This document shows positions 1 to 25,600 of a stretch of 64,000 nt of DNA, one piece after another (within the stretch, counting starts at the first letter, position 1; every line of letters starts with the position of its first letter). This stretch comes from Metridium senile (taxonomy: Eukaryota > Cnidaria > Anthozoa > Actiniaria > Metridiidae): NCBI GenBank assembly GCA_949775045.1, contig OX459101.1, positions 4,719,465 to 4,783,464 of the forward strand, given 5' to 3'. The position numbers and the translations under genes were made by a program. Under the pieces are notes generated by a model. It was not told the origin of the DNA, did not search any database, and worked only from the letters and a program-made list of their open reading frames with translations.

Positions 1-1
1 A

Positions 2-9
2 TGACGTCA
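2..9. promoter_or_regulatory. CRE palindrome TGACGTCA
   Basis: A perfect 8-bp cAMP-response-element palindrome lies at the left edge, on the downstream side of the divergent candidate gene. The match is exact, but function is unknown and a chance occurrence is possible. Confidence 0.2.
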
Positions 10-165
10 TGTGAGTTCAATCAGATTCTCCATCAAAAAAGCTTTTAATTTTTTATTTCTTACGCTTGATTTTAGTTGATTTTTATCAAATAAAATAAGC
101 CGGAAAAAAGAAGGAAACAAAGCTATTGATTGCTGTATTATTTATTGTAGTATTGTGTACTGTAC

Positions 166-397
166 CTTCTCCGTCAGTTGTACTATCGTTGAGTATACAA
201 TAAAACGCAAAATTGACAAACGTGTGCCATATATTCTTGACTCGTCCAGTCGGGCGTAGTTTCTGTTTTCGTTGCTGTTTCCTCTCTCTAAAATATTCAG
301 CACTCGCAGCCTGAAACAAACAAGTAAAAAAAAGGGTCACGTGACAACTCTAACAAAAGAAATCCTACGAGAAATTCTTCGCACTTACCCAAATCAT
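166..397 (-). CDS. Possible 5' end of an unidentified gene, divergent from the kinase gene
   Basis: On the minus strand a short coding exon (397-389, reading M-I-W) ends at a good donor (GTAAGT). A 78-bp intron follows and ends in a strong polypyrimidine tract plus CAG. A second exon runs from 310 to 166 in matching phase 0 and ends at AAG/GTACAG. It encodes a basic stretch (AEYFRERKQQRKQKLRPTGR) followed by a hydrophobic segment (HTFVNFAFYCIL), which could suggest a small membrane protein. The gene would continue left of the window. An in-frame stop just upstream of the ATG fits a start there. I do not recognise the family. The support is two well-formed splice sites with matching phase and a head-to-head position about 740 bp from the kinase start, as in a bidirectional promoter. 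It could still be a chance reading frame. Confidence 0.35.
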
Positions 398-934
398 TTT
401 GATCAATCAGGCTTGCGTTACTAATTTACTAACTGTGTAAAAGAAGGTTTCAGTTTGGCTTGTAAATATCGTTGCAATTTAATATCGATCAAACTTGTCG
501 GAGCTCAAAAGAACACTGTTCAAGTTATGAAAGTTTGCAAAAATCTGAAGCTGGTGCAGATCTAATTGATTGTTACGTCACTTTGATTGACAGCTTGGTC
601 TTGCTGAGCGCGCACGGAGTTGAATAGAAATAAATTAGAAAGAGAACGGAAAAATTTAAATGAGAAAGGGGAAATGAGAATTGGGATTTCGAAAACAAAA
701 AAATGACTTCTCGCTAATTTTAATCAAAGGGGATAATTTACGATGAAATTGTACTCCTCTCGTCCATTCAGAATCGAGTAATTTTGTACAGTATATTATT
801 AGAACATAAATTAACATCAAATAATTTCTTTATCATTGTTTTTATCATTCGATCCAGCAATTTTTATATTTAAATTATACACGCCTCATGCTGGCCGAGT
901 TTTTATGGTAACCTGAGTCCTAACTAATGATTCA
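398..934. other. Intergenic stretch between divergent genes; no gene seen
   Basis: AT-rich sequence with no convincing open frame or repeat. It includes a half CRE (TTACGTCA) near 573-580 and a short GC-richer patch around 607-620. It is presumably the shared upstream region of the kinase gene and the candidate gene on the left. Confidence 0.4.
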
Positions 935-992
935 CCGGAAGTGGATTTGTTTGTTGTTGCTCGGAATGCCGGGAAGGTCCGGCAGCCATGTT
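935..992 (+). promoter_or_regulatory. Probable core promoter of the kinase gene (ETS and YY1-like sites)
   Basis: An ETS/GABP consensus CCGGAAGTG lies at 935-943. A YY1-like GCAGCCATGTTG follows at about 981-992, roughly 150-200 bp upstream of the kinase start codon. This pair is typical of TATA-less housekeeping promoters in animals, and no TATA box is seen. The transcription start is not determined here. Confidence 0.4.
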
Positions 993-1139
993 GAAATCCG
1001 GAGCAAGTTTACTCCACCTAGACCTCGAATTTCCCTTTCGTCTCGCTCCTTGCCCTTGGCTCTGATTACACTTTTAACATGTGAAATCGAAAGTTTGTAC
1101 ACGGTGTTGCATTGTGGTGAAAAACTGTAGTTATTTAAC

Positions 1140-14599
<13,460 letters not shown>

Positions 14600-15068
14600 C
14601 AGGGAACTGAATTTTATATGTAACTACGGAATTCAATCGATTTGTCTTCGGTGAGAAATAATTGGAGATGAACGGACGGATAAGGACAAAAAGCTGCTTG
14701 TTTTGAGAAGACCAACTCAATCAAATAATGGACAAATTTCTCTCGCATTTTTAGAACTATTTTGTAAGTCTGAGACTGGAATTCTAGTGAGGAATATAGT
14801 AATGGGAAAATGAATGCAACACAGAAGAACGGAGAACAATTGGAAAGGTTGAATGAAAGTTTATTTTAAATGGACCATCTCACACAAATTGATAACAGAC
14901 GAATTTCTCTCGGATTTTAGAACTATTTTGTAAATCTGAGAATGGAACTCTGTTGACAAATATAGTAATAAGAAAATGAATGCAACGCGGAGGGTCGGGA
15001 AAGAAGAGGAAAATCTGAACGATAGTTAGTTTAATTTGTCTGCACCTTACAACTACTTTGTGCATCTA

Positions 15069-15255
15069 AGGGCCCGGGCAAACGGTTTCAACATTTGCTT
15101 CAACATCCGTTCGATTTTGTTGAATGGCAATGTTTAAACGCTTTTAAACTCTTTCAACATCAATTCAACATCGATTCAGCACGTTTCAACAATGTTGAAA
15201 GAGTTTAAAATCAACAAAATCGAACGGATGTTGAAGCAAATGTTGAAACCCTTAA
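15069..15255. mobile_element. Fold-back element ('gtttcaacatttgcttcaac')
   Basis: The left arm gtttcaacatttgcttcaac and the right arm ending gttgaagcaaatgttgaaac are long inverted repeats, with internal 'ttcaacat' subrepeats. The flanks CTAAG and TTAAG could be a decayed target duplication. It lies downstream of the kinase stop codon. Confidence 0.75.
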
Positions 15256-15480
15256 GACTGGAACTCAATTAAGTAATTCTCTGTGAAAACGGAGCATTAC
15301 ATAAGGGTGGAAATGATAGCGATTGTTGTAATTGAAGAATCAAAATATGGTCAGCCGTTGTCATGGCGTTTACATTGTTAAATAACGTCTTAGTGTTTCA
15401 TAGTTTTATAAATCCTTGTGTGTTAGAATATATAGATACATTTAACACAAATACGCCTATTTCATAATTTTCTCTCAACG

Positions 15481-15804
15481 TATACAGCTATTCCCGTTTG
15501 TCCCTGTAGGGGGGAGGGGTACACAGGCTAAGCTATTTCAAAAAACGTTGAATACTGAATAGTGCATTCCAAGACCAAAGGGCATTATGGGTCTTATTAA
15601 TTTGAATTAAAAAAATATATATACAGCGATATTTACTCCCCATTACTAACTGGTATATTGTTTTGAATGGTATGCATACTTTTTTATTTATTTTATTTTA
15701 TACAATATTAAATGCCCCAGAATGCATTTCGGTCTTGCAATGTACTATTCAGTACGCAGTACAGTATTCAGTATTCTACGTTTTTTTTGAAATAGCTGTA
15801 TATA
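15481..15804. mobile_element. MITE family A, copy 1 (TIR tatacagctatttc)
   Basis: The termini tatacagctatt and aatagctgtata are inverted, and inner arms share 'gaatactgaatagtgcatt'. The left arm is interrupted by about 40 bp including 'cccctccccc'-type sequence. A second copy lies at 41464-41688, sharing the interior 'atattgttttgaatgg' and 'ccagaatgcatttcggtctt'. The TA-flanked ends fit a Tc1/mariner-type or similar MITE. Confidence 0.8.
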
Positions 15805-15852
15805 TTTCCTGTAACACCACAGGTTTTGTCTTAACTTTGTGACTTATTTTAG

Positions 15853-15931
15853 GCAAATCAATGAATATGTTGAAACTTGTCTGCTGGTCAAACGAGGAAA
15901 AATACCATCATTCTTTGCAGCCCGGGGTTGA
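15853..15931 (+). CDS. Possible alternative last coding exon of the kinase gene
   Basis: The kinase reading frame ends inside a splice-donor-like sequence, AATAG/GTAACA at 14595/14596, where the TAA stop is part of the donor. At 15852 there is a good acceptor (TTATTTTAG). The sequence after it joins in exactly the right phase and adds 25 codons (QINEYVETCLLVKRGK...) before TGA at 15929-15931. This would give an alternative C terminus, replacing the stop at 14597-14599. The donor is weaker than consensus and the added peptide matches nothing I recognise, so this is a candidate only. Confidence 0.35.
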
Positions 15932-15998
15932 TAACTGTAGCATCGGCTCTCATGAAGGTTTTTAAAATTGATGTGTGTTAAACATCTTTCCTCCTATA

Positions 15999-16398
15999 GG
16001 TAATATAATGAAATTTGTAACACCGTAAAAAATGTTGACTTAACTTTACTGACGTTCCGAGCTTTAGCCCTTCGTCGGAGTAAAAGGAAACGTCAGTAAA
16101 GTTAAGTCAACATTTTACGATGTTACAAATTTCATTATATTACCTATCGGTTATATCAAACACCGACGCAGCCTATAATAGTTTACTCGCTAGTTTCCAT
16201 TTATATTTTTTACGGTGTTACAAATTTCATTATATTACCTATCGGTTATATCAAACACCGACGCAGCCTATAATAGTTTACTCCCTTGTTTCCATTTATA
16301 TTTTTAACGGTGTGACAAATTTCATTCTATTACCTATCGTTTATATCAAACACCGACGCAGCCTATACAAGTTTACTCGCTAGTCTCCATTTATCTTT
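15999..16398. repeat. 'cttcgtcggagt' repeat family, copies a (one inverted, three tandem)
   Basis: A copy reading 'gtaacaccgtaaaaaatgtt' ... 'cccttcgtcggagt' meets inverted partial copies head-on near 16081. The tandem blocks carry 'atttcattatattacctatc' and 'caaacaccgacgcagcctat'. The same family is seen at 19800-19937, 20829-20982, 46028-46170 and 57608-57760. It is not assigned to a known element. Confidence 0.75.
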
Positions 16399-16417
16399 CC
16401 TCCTATAGGGATATGTC

Positions 16418-16637
16418 AATAGTCCCCTTCACAGTTCCCTGCGCCATCTGGAAAGGTGGCTGGGCCTTTGCATCGAAGTGAGACGGACGTTGAGCTTGTA
16501 ATGATAGAGACCTTCTAACACCATGCGGAACAATTATTCACGTGTCTCTATTATTGCAAGCTCAACGTTCGTCTCGCTTCGATACAAAGGCCCGGCCACC
16601 ATTCAAGATGGCGCAGAGAACTTTGAAAAGACTATTG
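16418..16637. mobile_element. MITE family B, copy 1
   Basis: A fold-back with ends caatagtcccctt... and ...aaaagactattg, and arms containing 'ctgcgccatctgg' and 'caagctcaacgttcgtctcg'. The second copy is at 55679-55893, with its centre in the opposite orientation. Confidence 0.8.
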
Positions 16638-16671
16638 TTTCACTGATCATAAAACATCAGATTCAAATCGA

Positions 16672-16728
16672 GGCTGGAGTGGATGAAATACAGTGAAAGT
16701 AGAGAATCATCCACTTCAGCCTCGCCTT
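16672..16728. repeat. Short hairpin
   Basis: A short inverted repeat: 'gaggctggagtggatga' pairs with 'tcatccacttcagcctcg'. Confidence 0.65.
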
Positions 16729-16910
16729 GAATCTATTGTTTCGTTATCAATCATGCGAATTCGGGAAAGGCCAAGAATCCAAGCAGCGAGTTTAACCCGC
16801 CAGCTGGCAGATTCAATGCCATATAAAAGACGAATAAAAGCCTCTTACTTCTTGAGCCAATCAAGGCAAAAAAAAAACAATTCCCAATGTGCGCCATTTT
16901 AGCATAGCTA

Positions 16911-17130
16911 TATACTCCAGTTTCACGTTACCTAGCAACCGGTGTACTATTTGACAAAAGGCGCATTTGCACAGTCTTAGCCTCGTTTTGTTGTAAAAAT
17001 ATTCACAAATCCAAGCCAAGCACGGGAAAATGTTGACATTTAAATTTACTCCGAATAGAGAATACCCCTGTGCAAATGCGCCTTTTGTCAAATAGAACAG
17101 CGGTGCTAAATTACGTGAAACTGGAGTATT
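16911..17130. mobile_element. Fold-back element (ends atactccagtttcacgt)
   Basis: The left arm atactccagtttcacgttac and right arm acgtgaaactggagtat are inverted, as are 'ttgacaaaaggcgcatttgc' and its complement. The interior is unrelated AT-rich sequence. Confidence 0.8.
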
Positions 17131-17385
17131 GCGCAAACGCTTTCAGCCCATCGAGTTTCGAGACAATAACATAAATCAGTAAAACAACTACTAACTATTC
17201 AGAACGTTCTTTCAAAAACACCCTTAAAAAATAGACCGAACGTTCTTTCAAAAGGGCGTGGCATGGCCGATTTTTAACCCCTAGTATATGAATAACATTC
17301 AAAGAAACGCGGTAAACGATTTGATTATCCTTTTTGAATGCACCAAAAGACACCAAGAGATGTCGAAATTCTAAATTTCAATTCT

Positions 17386-17646
17386 AAGGGACTTGTCAGA
17401 AATTAGCAGGGGGGGGGGGGGGGGGGGTGGAAACTGGGGGAGGGTCATCACTTTTTAAGAACCTAAAAAGGGAGGGTCACAAAATAATAAACCACCAAAA
17501 ATGAGGTTTGTGAAAAAGAAGACACTGTGACATAGGGTAGGGTCAAGATATTATGATCCTTTACTTTGGGAGGGTCATGAAATTTTCATCACTTCATTTC
17601 AAAACTCCACCCCCCTCCCCCCTGCTAATTTCTGACAAGTCCCTAA
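17386..17646. mobile_element. Fold-back element with a poly-G centre arm
   Basis: The arms 'agggacttgtcagaaattag' and 'ctaatttctgacaagtccct' are inverted. The left arm continues into an 18-base poly-G run and the right arm into C-rich sequence. The inside has repeated 'gggagggtca' motifs. Confidence 0.8.
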
Positions 17647-17778
17647 TACCCTAAAGATAGCAAATACTGATTTTTATTTTTAAGAAATACGACAAGTATA
17701 CCCGACCCATCCCTCCCCCCAAAAGGAATCCCCATGCATCTCCGGGTATATACCACATAAAACATTACAATAAAGATA

Positions 17779-18070
17779 CTGTTCTGCTCCAGTTATATCC
17801 ACAAGTTTGTACAAAATGGTGCAATTAGACTACATATTTAGTTTTTCGCTCAGTTCTGCTGCAGTAATATACACAAGTTTGTACAAAATAGTGCAATTAG
17901 ACAATACATATTTAGTTTTTCGCTCAGTTCTGCTGCAGCAATATCCACAAGTTTATACAAAATAGTGCAATTCGACAATACATATTTAGTTTTGTTCTCA
18001 TTGCTCTGTCGCTTAGTTTGTACATTAAATTCAAAATAGTGCGATCAGAAAATATATATTTAGTTTTTGG
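17779..18070. repeat. Tandem repeat of about 75 bp, four units
   Basis: Units contain 'ttctgctgcag', 'atccacaagtttgtacaaaa', 'tagtgcaattagacaa' and 'tacatatttagtttttcgct'. Confidence 0.8.
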
Positions 18071-18118
18071 AATGTTATTCGTTTGTCTTAATCAGAATGT
18101 CGAAGGTTTGGACCGCGA

Positions 18119-18373
18119 TGTTTCGACTGCTACTGCTAGCCTTCATCAGGCGATGGGTAAACTGGAATGAGGGTAGATCTCATTTAATAAACCTGTCGTC
18201 GGATTGAATTAAGGACGTTCGCGGGCAAATGAATTAACCATAGATTTCTCTTCAAACTTCGCATGTTGAAGTACGAAACAATGCCCGCGAACGTCCTTAA
18301 GGGAGGGGTCTAGGTCTACCCTCATTCCAGTCTACCCATCGCCTGATAAAGACTCAGCAGTAGCAGTCGAAAC
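18119..18373. mobile_element. Nested fold-back element carrying a 'gtttcgactgctactgctag' arm
   Basis: The outer arms are 18120-18179 and 18316-18373 ('catcaggcgatgggtaaact' and its complement). The inner arms are 'taaggacgttcgcgggcaa' and its complement at 18211-18300. The outer arm contains a CTGATGA...GAAAC arrangement on the minus strand (see findings). Confidence 0.78.
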
Positions 18374-18479
18374 TTATCTCATATCCACGATTAATAACCT
18401 TATTATTAAATATTTAGAAAATAACATTTTACTTCAGTATCATAAATCTACGATGAATAATTCCTTCATAATTATATAT

Positions 18480-18577
18480 TTACAGATACATGAAAAAATA
18501 TCATATGCCCTTGGCGGGAATTATACCCCACGGTTTCGCCATGGCATACGATATTTTCCCCATGTATCTCTATATCA
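18480..18577. repeat. Inverted repeat ('agatacatgaaaaaatatc')
   Basis: The arms 'agatacatgaaaaaatatc' and 'gatattttccccatgtatct' enclose about 55 bp. The open frame crossing it is not a gene. Confidence 0.6.
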
Positions 18578-18605
18578 TTTATACAACGAACGCATTTCAA
18601 TTAAT

Positions 18606-19013
18606 TATACACCCATTTCAATAATCGTTGTTGCAATCAAAGCTACAGTCCACACTCTGAAGCCTGCAAAGGATGTCGGTATTTCTTCTCCTGTTATCGA
18701 TTTATTCATAGTATATTTTGGTTGTACGTGTTTGTGTTATATGACCATAACAATCAAAGCTACAGTCCACACTCTGAAACCTGAAAAGGATGTCGGTATT
18801 TCTTTTCTTGTTATCGATATATTCATAGCATTTTTGGTTTGTACGTGTTTGTTTTATATGACCATAACAAGCTGTTGTTGTGGTAGATATAAATACAAAT
18901 ATTTCTTAAAAACGTCACAATATATTTCCATGTAACCGACATCCTTTGCAGGCTTTAGAGTGTGGACTGTAGCTTCGGCTGCGATCGACAACGATTTTTG
19001 AAATAGGTGTATA
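18606..19013. mobile_element. Fold-back element with an internally duplicated left arm
   Basis: The ends are tatacacccatttcaa and ttgaaataggtgtata. 'agctacagtccacactctga' occurs twice directly (about 18642 and 18758) and once inverted (about 18960). The duplication spans about 115 bp. Confidence 0.78.
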
Positions 19014-19183
19014 TTTAGTTTTGTTTCACGATTATATGGCGTGCAGTCTCAGCTATGTGAATAATCAGTTATCATTTGTCCGAAAGCTTGGTCGTTTTGT
19101 TTAATAAAAACGTAGTTGAAACCATATGCATAAAAACACAGTTATGAAATGTTTTGATAAAGTAAATTCCCTCTGCATTACTT

Positions 19184-19402
19184 TACAGTGCGAATCGAAA
19201 AACCGTAGGTACCCAGAAATATTTTAGAAATCGTTTTTTGTTCGTTGAACAACTCACAGATAACTCTAACTACAAAAAGTTTATCATATTACACATCAGT
19301 CAAACTTTTTGCGGAGAAATAATTGTTTCTGAGTTGTTCAACGAATAATAAACGATTTCTAAAATATTTCTAGGTGCCCACGGTTTTTTGATTCGCGCTG
19401 TA
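19184..19402. mobile_element. MITE family C, copy 1 (TIR acagtgcgaatcgaaaaacc)
   Basis: TA-flanked ends: ttacagtgcgaatcgaaaaa and ttttttgattcgcgctgtaa, with long imperfect arms ('cgttgaacaactca' and its complement). A second copy is at 56597-56800. It lies directly upstream of ZP gene 1. Confidence 0.82.
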
Positions 19403-19674
19403 ACAAAAGAACATAATAGCATTCATACCATCGCGCGTATAAGTAAAACTGCATACTATTTTGTTTTGATTTGTCGATGTTCTATCTCAAGGGACATTAC
19501 TATTCAAAGTACTTAAGCAAACGCAAGTCCATTGCGAAAGTAAACCGTCTTTTCGCCGTGAAAGACGCACGAACGGGAGTAACATTTCAAGGAGGAAACA
19601 AGATTTAGATCATGAAATAACTGGCTACTCCCTAATACCATCCCAGTCATTGATCGCAGATTGAAATCAAGATA

Positions 19675-22600
19675 ATGGGTTTTCTAACTACCTTGAGATT
19701 TCTGGTTTTGAGTTTGGTAGCCATTGGTGTTGTGAAAACGGTGAGTTTTTCAAACTTCTAAATAGATTTATCAAGTAGGGAATTTATCGATCGATCTGAT
19801 TTTTTCTATTTACTAAATGGAAAGTAGCAAGTAAACTAGTATAGGCTGCGTCTGTTTTTTGATATAAACTTGTAACACCGTAAAAAATGCTGACTTTACT
19901 GACGTTTCGAGCTTTATCCCTTCGTCGGAGTAAATATAAACTACATATCCTATATACACTATATTGTGAGTTTTTCAAACTTCTAAATCACTTAGATTTA
20001 TTAAGTTTTAACATTTGATTGATCGATTTTTTGTCGATATCAAATTTTGTATTCTGTAGGATAATCTGAATTACTTTAGATTTACCATGAGTTTTAACAT
20101 TCATTGATCGATTTTTTGTCGATAGCAAGTTTTGTATTCTGTAGGATGATCTGAATTACTTTAGATTTACCATGAGTTTTAACATTGATTGATCGATTTT
20201 TTTGTCGATAGCAAGTTTTGTATTCTGTAGGATGATATGAATTACTTTAGATTTACCATGAGTTTTATAACATTTGATTGATCGATTTTTTGTCGATAGC
20301 AAGTTTTGTATTCTGTAGGATGATCTGAATTACTTTAGATTTACCATGAGTTTTAACATTGATTGATCGATTTTTTGTCGATAGCAAGTTTTGTATTCTG
20401 TAGGATGATCTGAATTACTTTAGATTTACCATGAGTTTTAAAACATTTGATTGATCGATTTATGGCGATAGCAAGTTTTGTATTCTGTAGGATGATCTGA
20501 ATTACTTTAGATTTACCATGAGTTTTAACATTTGATTGATCGATTTTTCGTCGATAGCAAGTTTTGTATTCTGTAGTCCTGATGATCTGAATTACTTTAG
20601 ATTTACCATGAGTTTTATAACATTTGATTGATCGATTTTTTGTCGATAGCAAGTTTTTGTATTCTGTAGGATGATCTGATTTACTTTAGATTTACCATGA
20701 GTTTTATAACATTTGATTGATCGATTTTTTGTCGATAGCAAGTTTTTGTATTCTGTAGGATAATCTGAATTACTTTAGATTTAATACCAAGTTTTAACAT
20801 TAATTTGAGTTTTACGCGATTTACTTTCTGTTTACTAAATGGAAACTAGCGAGTAAACTAGTATAGGCTGCGTCAGTTTTTGATATAAACGATAGGTAAT
20901 AGAATGATATTTGTAACACCGTAAAAAATGTTGACTTACTTTACTGACGTTTCGAGCTTTAGCCCTTCATCGGAGTAAAAGAGTTATAAATTACACTAAG
21001 AGAAATACTGTGTATAAATAAGAAGCGGGAAAAGTGATGAACCAATTAAAATTAAGGCGACAGAAAATGTAGGAGGAGTTAAAAACAATGGAAAAATTAA
21101 TTGAAAACGAATCGTTCATTTTTATTCTGAGTTAATTATATTGTTCTGTGTTACTTTAATCCGGATTTGTTTATCAATTTATACATAAGATTCTTGCAAA
21201 CATTTTTGATTGATGTGAAATGTTCTACTAGTGCATTTTCAAATTTGGAAGCCCAAACAACACTTTTTGGGCAAATTCAAACCGCTCTAAAATGCACAGT
21301 TTTTATCGTAGTATTCTATTATTCTGGAAAATTGTTATTTAGGACCAGTACTTTTAATAGATATAGCAAACAGCCAGAGTTAATAGGCACTTTAAAGCCT
21401 TGGTTACACTAGCGACATAAGCTAAGTAATCATAAACAGAAACTAAACCATTTCTCCAATAGCTATAAGAAAAGGCAAGTCTGGCTAATTAATGAGCAAA
21501 GCCCAACTGAGTCTGAGTATGCTGGTTATGCTTATTTCGGAAGTGCGAACCAGCCTAAAGCTTTGTTTTGTTGTAAGAGTATTCACAAATTTCTAGAAAA
21601 GCACGAATAATATTACCGCTAAAAAATAGAAAACAAATTTACATACATAAAACAATGATATAATGATTTTTTTTTAAATTTATTGAAAAGTTAAAACATT
21701 TAATGGAGAATGTATCCATCTATTGTTCATTTGATCCAATTGTTAATTTCACATCAATATTGATTCATATAATTTAATATATTTATTTTTCTATGTATTC
21801 AAATTATTTGTAAATATTTTTTTTTGGTAACCAACACTTTCGTAATTACTCTACAAAATTTCTATTCATATGCTCCTTCAACATAATATATAGTAACATC
21901 AAATGTACAACATCTCTTCGCAGCAAACTACCTCACAAACCTCTAGCAGTGTTGTAGTACAGGCAACTACTTCAATCCAACTAAGTCAATCTCCGCCAGC
22001 TGCATCAACATCTGCCTTGCAAGTAAGTAGCAGTGTTGTAGTACAAGCGACTACTGCAGTCCAACCAAGTGCATCACAACCAGCTGCATCATCATCTGCC
22101 TTGCAAGGAAGTAGCAGTCTTGTATTACAAGTCCAACCAAGTGCATCACCACAAGCTGCATCTACATCTGCCTTACCAGAAAGTAGCAGTGTTTTAGTAC
22201 AGATTACTGCTGTCCAACCAAGCGCATCACCACAAGCTGCATCAACATCTGCCTTGCCAGAAAGTAGCAGTGTTGTAGTACAAGCGACTACTGCTGTCCA
22301 ACCAAGTGCATCTCCACCAGCTGAATCATCATCTGCCTTGCCAGAAAGTAGCAGTGTTGTAGTACAAGTCCAGCCAAGTGCATCACCAGCAGCTGCAACT
22401 GCATCTGCCTTGCCAGAAAGTAGCAGTGTTGTAGTACAAGTCCAACCAAGTCCATCTCCGCCACCTGCATCATCATCTGCCTTGCCAGAAAGTAGCAGTT
22501 TTGTAGCACAAGTCCAACCAAGTCCATCACCACCAGCTGCATCATCATCTACCTTTCTAGAAAGTAGCAGTGTGGTAGTACAAGCGACTTCTGCAGCCCA

Positions 22601-25600
22601 ACCAAGTGCATCACCACAAGCTGCACCATCATCTGCCATTCAAGAAAGTAGCAGTGTTGAAGTACAAGCGACTTCTGCAGCCCAACCAAGTGCATCGCCA
22701 CAAGCTGCATCATCATCTGCCATTCAAGAAAGTAGCAGTGTTGAAGTACAATCGACTTCTGCAGTCCAACCAAGTGCATCACCAGCAGCTGCATCATCAT
22801 CTGCTGTGCCAGAAAGTAGCAGTAATGTAGTACAAGCGACTACTGATGTCCAACCAAGTGCATCACCACCAGCTGCTTCAATATCTGCCTTGCCAGAAAG
22901 TAGCACTGTTGTAGCACAAGTCCAACCAAGTCCATCACCACCAGCTGCATCATCATCTACCTTGCTAGAAAGTAGCAGTGTGGTAGTACAAGCGACTTCT
23001 GCAGCCCAACCAAGTGCATCACCACAAGCTGCACCATCATCTGACATTCAAGAAAGTAGCAGTGTTGAAGTACAAGCGACTTCTGCAGCCCAACCAAGTG
23101 CATCACCACCAGCTGCATCTCCATCAGCCTTGCCAGAAAGTATCAGTGTAGTAATGCAGATAACTACTTCAGCCAAACCAAGTGCATCACCACCAGCTGC
23201 ATCTACATCTGCCTTGCCAGAAAGTAGCACTGTTGTAGTACAAGCGACTTCTGCAGCCCAACCAAGTGCATCACTACAAGCTGCATCATCATCTGCTTTG
23301 CCAGAAAGTAGCAGTGTTGTAGTACAAGTCAAGCCAAGTGCATCACCAGTAGCTGCATCTACATCTGCCTTACCAGAAAGTAGCAGTGTTTTAGTACAGA
23401 TAACTAATTCTGTCCAACCAAGTGCATCACCACCAGCTGCTTCAACACCTGCCTTGCCAGAAAGTAGCACTGTTGTAGTACAAGCGACTAGTGCAGCCCA
23501 TCCCAGTGCATTACCACCTGCTGCTTCAATATCTGCCTTGCCAGAAAGTAGCAGTGTTGTAGTACAAGTCCAACCAAGTCCATCACCACCAGCTGCTTCA
23601 ACATCTGCCTTGCCAGAAAGTAGCAGTGTGGTAGTACAAGCGACTTCTGCAGCCCAACCAAGTGCATCACTACAAGCTGCATCATCATCTGCAATGCCAG
23701 AACGTAGCAGTGTGGTAGTACAAGCGACTACTGCAGCCCAACCAAGTCCATCACCAGCAGCTGCATCTACATCTGCCTTGCCAGAAAGTAGCAGTGTTGT
23801 AGTACAAGCGACCACTGCAGTCCAACCAAGTCCATCACCACAAGCTGCATCTACATCTGCCTTGCCAGAAAGTAGCACTGTTGTAGTACAAGCGACTATT
23901 GATGTCCAACCAAGTGCATCACCACCAGCAGCTTCAATATCTGCCTTGCCAGAAAGTAGCAGTGTTGTATCACAAGTCCAACCAAGTCCATCACCACCAG
24001 CTGCATCATCATCTACCTTGCTAGAAAGTAGCAGTGTGGTAGTACAAGCGACTTCTGCAGCCCAACCAAGTGCATCACCACAAGCTGCACCATCATCTGC
24101 CATTCAAGAAAGTAGCAGTGTTGAAGTACAAGCGACTTCTGCAGCCCAACCAAGTGCATCACCACAAGCTGCATCATCATCTGCCATTCAAGAAAGTAGC
24201 AGTGTTGAAGTACAATCGACTTCTGCAGTCCAACCAAGTCCATCACCACAAGCTGCATCTACATCTGCCTTGCCAGAAAGTAGCACTGTTGTAGTACAAG
24301 CGACTAGTGCAGCCCATCCAAGTGCATCACCAACTGCTGCTTCAACATCTGCATTGCCAGAAAGTAGCACTGTTGTAGTACAAGTCCAACCAAGTGCATC
24401 ACCACCAGCTGCATCATCATCTACCTTGCCAGAAAGTAGCAGTGTGGTAATACAAGCGACAACTGCAGCCCAACCAAGTGCATCACCAAAAGCTGCATCA
24501 TCATTTTTAGTGTTACAAAGTAGCAGTGTTGTAATGCAGATAACTACTTCAGCCCAACCAAGTGCATCACCACCAGCTGCTTCAACATCTGCCTTGCCAG
24601 AAAGTAGCAGTGTTGTAGTACAAGTCCAAGCAAGTGCATCACCACCAGCTGCTTCAACATCTGCCTTGCCAGAAAGTAGTACTGTTGTAGTACAAGCGAC
24701 TTCTGCAGCCCAACCAAGTGCATCACCACAAGCTGCATCATCATCTGCCATGCCAGAAAGTAGCAGTGTGGTAGTACAAGCGACTACTGCAGCCCAACCA
24801 AGTGCATCACCATCAGCTGCATCATCATCTTCTGTGTTAAAAAGTACCAGTGTTGTAGTACAAACGACTACTGCAGCCCAACCAAGTGCATCATCAGCAG
24901 CTGCATCTACATCTGCCTTGCCAGAAAGTAGCAGTGTTGTAGTACAAGCGACTACTGCAGTCCAACCAAGTCCATCACCACAAGCTGCATCTACATCTGT
25001 CTTACCAGAAAGTAGCAGTGTTTTAGTACAGATAACTACTGCTGTCCAACCAAGTGCATCACCACCAGCTGCATCAACATCTGCCTTGCCAGAAAGTATC
25101 ACTGTTATAGTACAAGCAACTACTGCAGCCCAATCAAGTGCATCACCACCAGTTGTATCAACAACTGCCATACCAGTAAGTAGCAGTGTTGTCATGCAGA
25201 TAACTACTTCAGCCGAACCAAGTGCATCACCACCAGCTGCTTTAACATCTGCCTTGCCAGAAAGTAGCACTGTTGCAGTACAAGCGACAAGTGCAGCCCA
25301 ATCAAGTGCATCACCACCAGTCGTATCAACATCTGCCATACCAGAAAGTAGCAGAGTTGTAATGCAGATAACTACTTCAGCCCAACCAAGTGCATCACCA
25401 CCAGCTGCATCTCCATCAGCCTTGCCAGAAAGTATCAGTGTTGTAATGCAGATAACTACTTCAGCCCAACCAAGTGCATCACCACCAGCTGCTTCAACAT
25501 CTGCCTTGCCAGAAAGTAGCACTGTTGTAGTACAAGCGACTTCTGCAGCCCAACCAAGTGCATCACTACAAGCTGCACCATCATCTGCCATTCAAGAAAG

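Noticed and set aside
18453..18935. 160-codon open frame
   Set aside because: It runs through two fold-back elements and a direct duplication; the composition is that of the repeats and there is no splice or start support.
19965..20800. CRISPR-like array
   Set aside because: Units are contiguous tandem repeats without unique spacers, in a eukaryotic intron. The same applies to the other minisatellites.
21903..21923. Starting ZP gene 1 at the ATG at 21903 (MYNISSQ)
   Set aside because: It would give no signal peptide. The CAG acceptor at 21921-21923 joins the leader exon at 19675-19740 in phase and supplies one.
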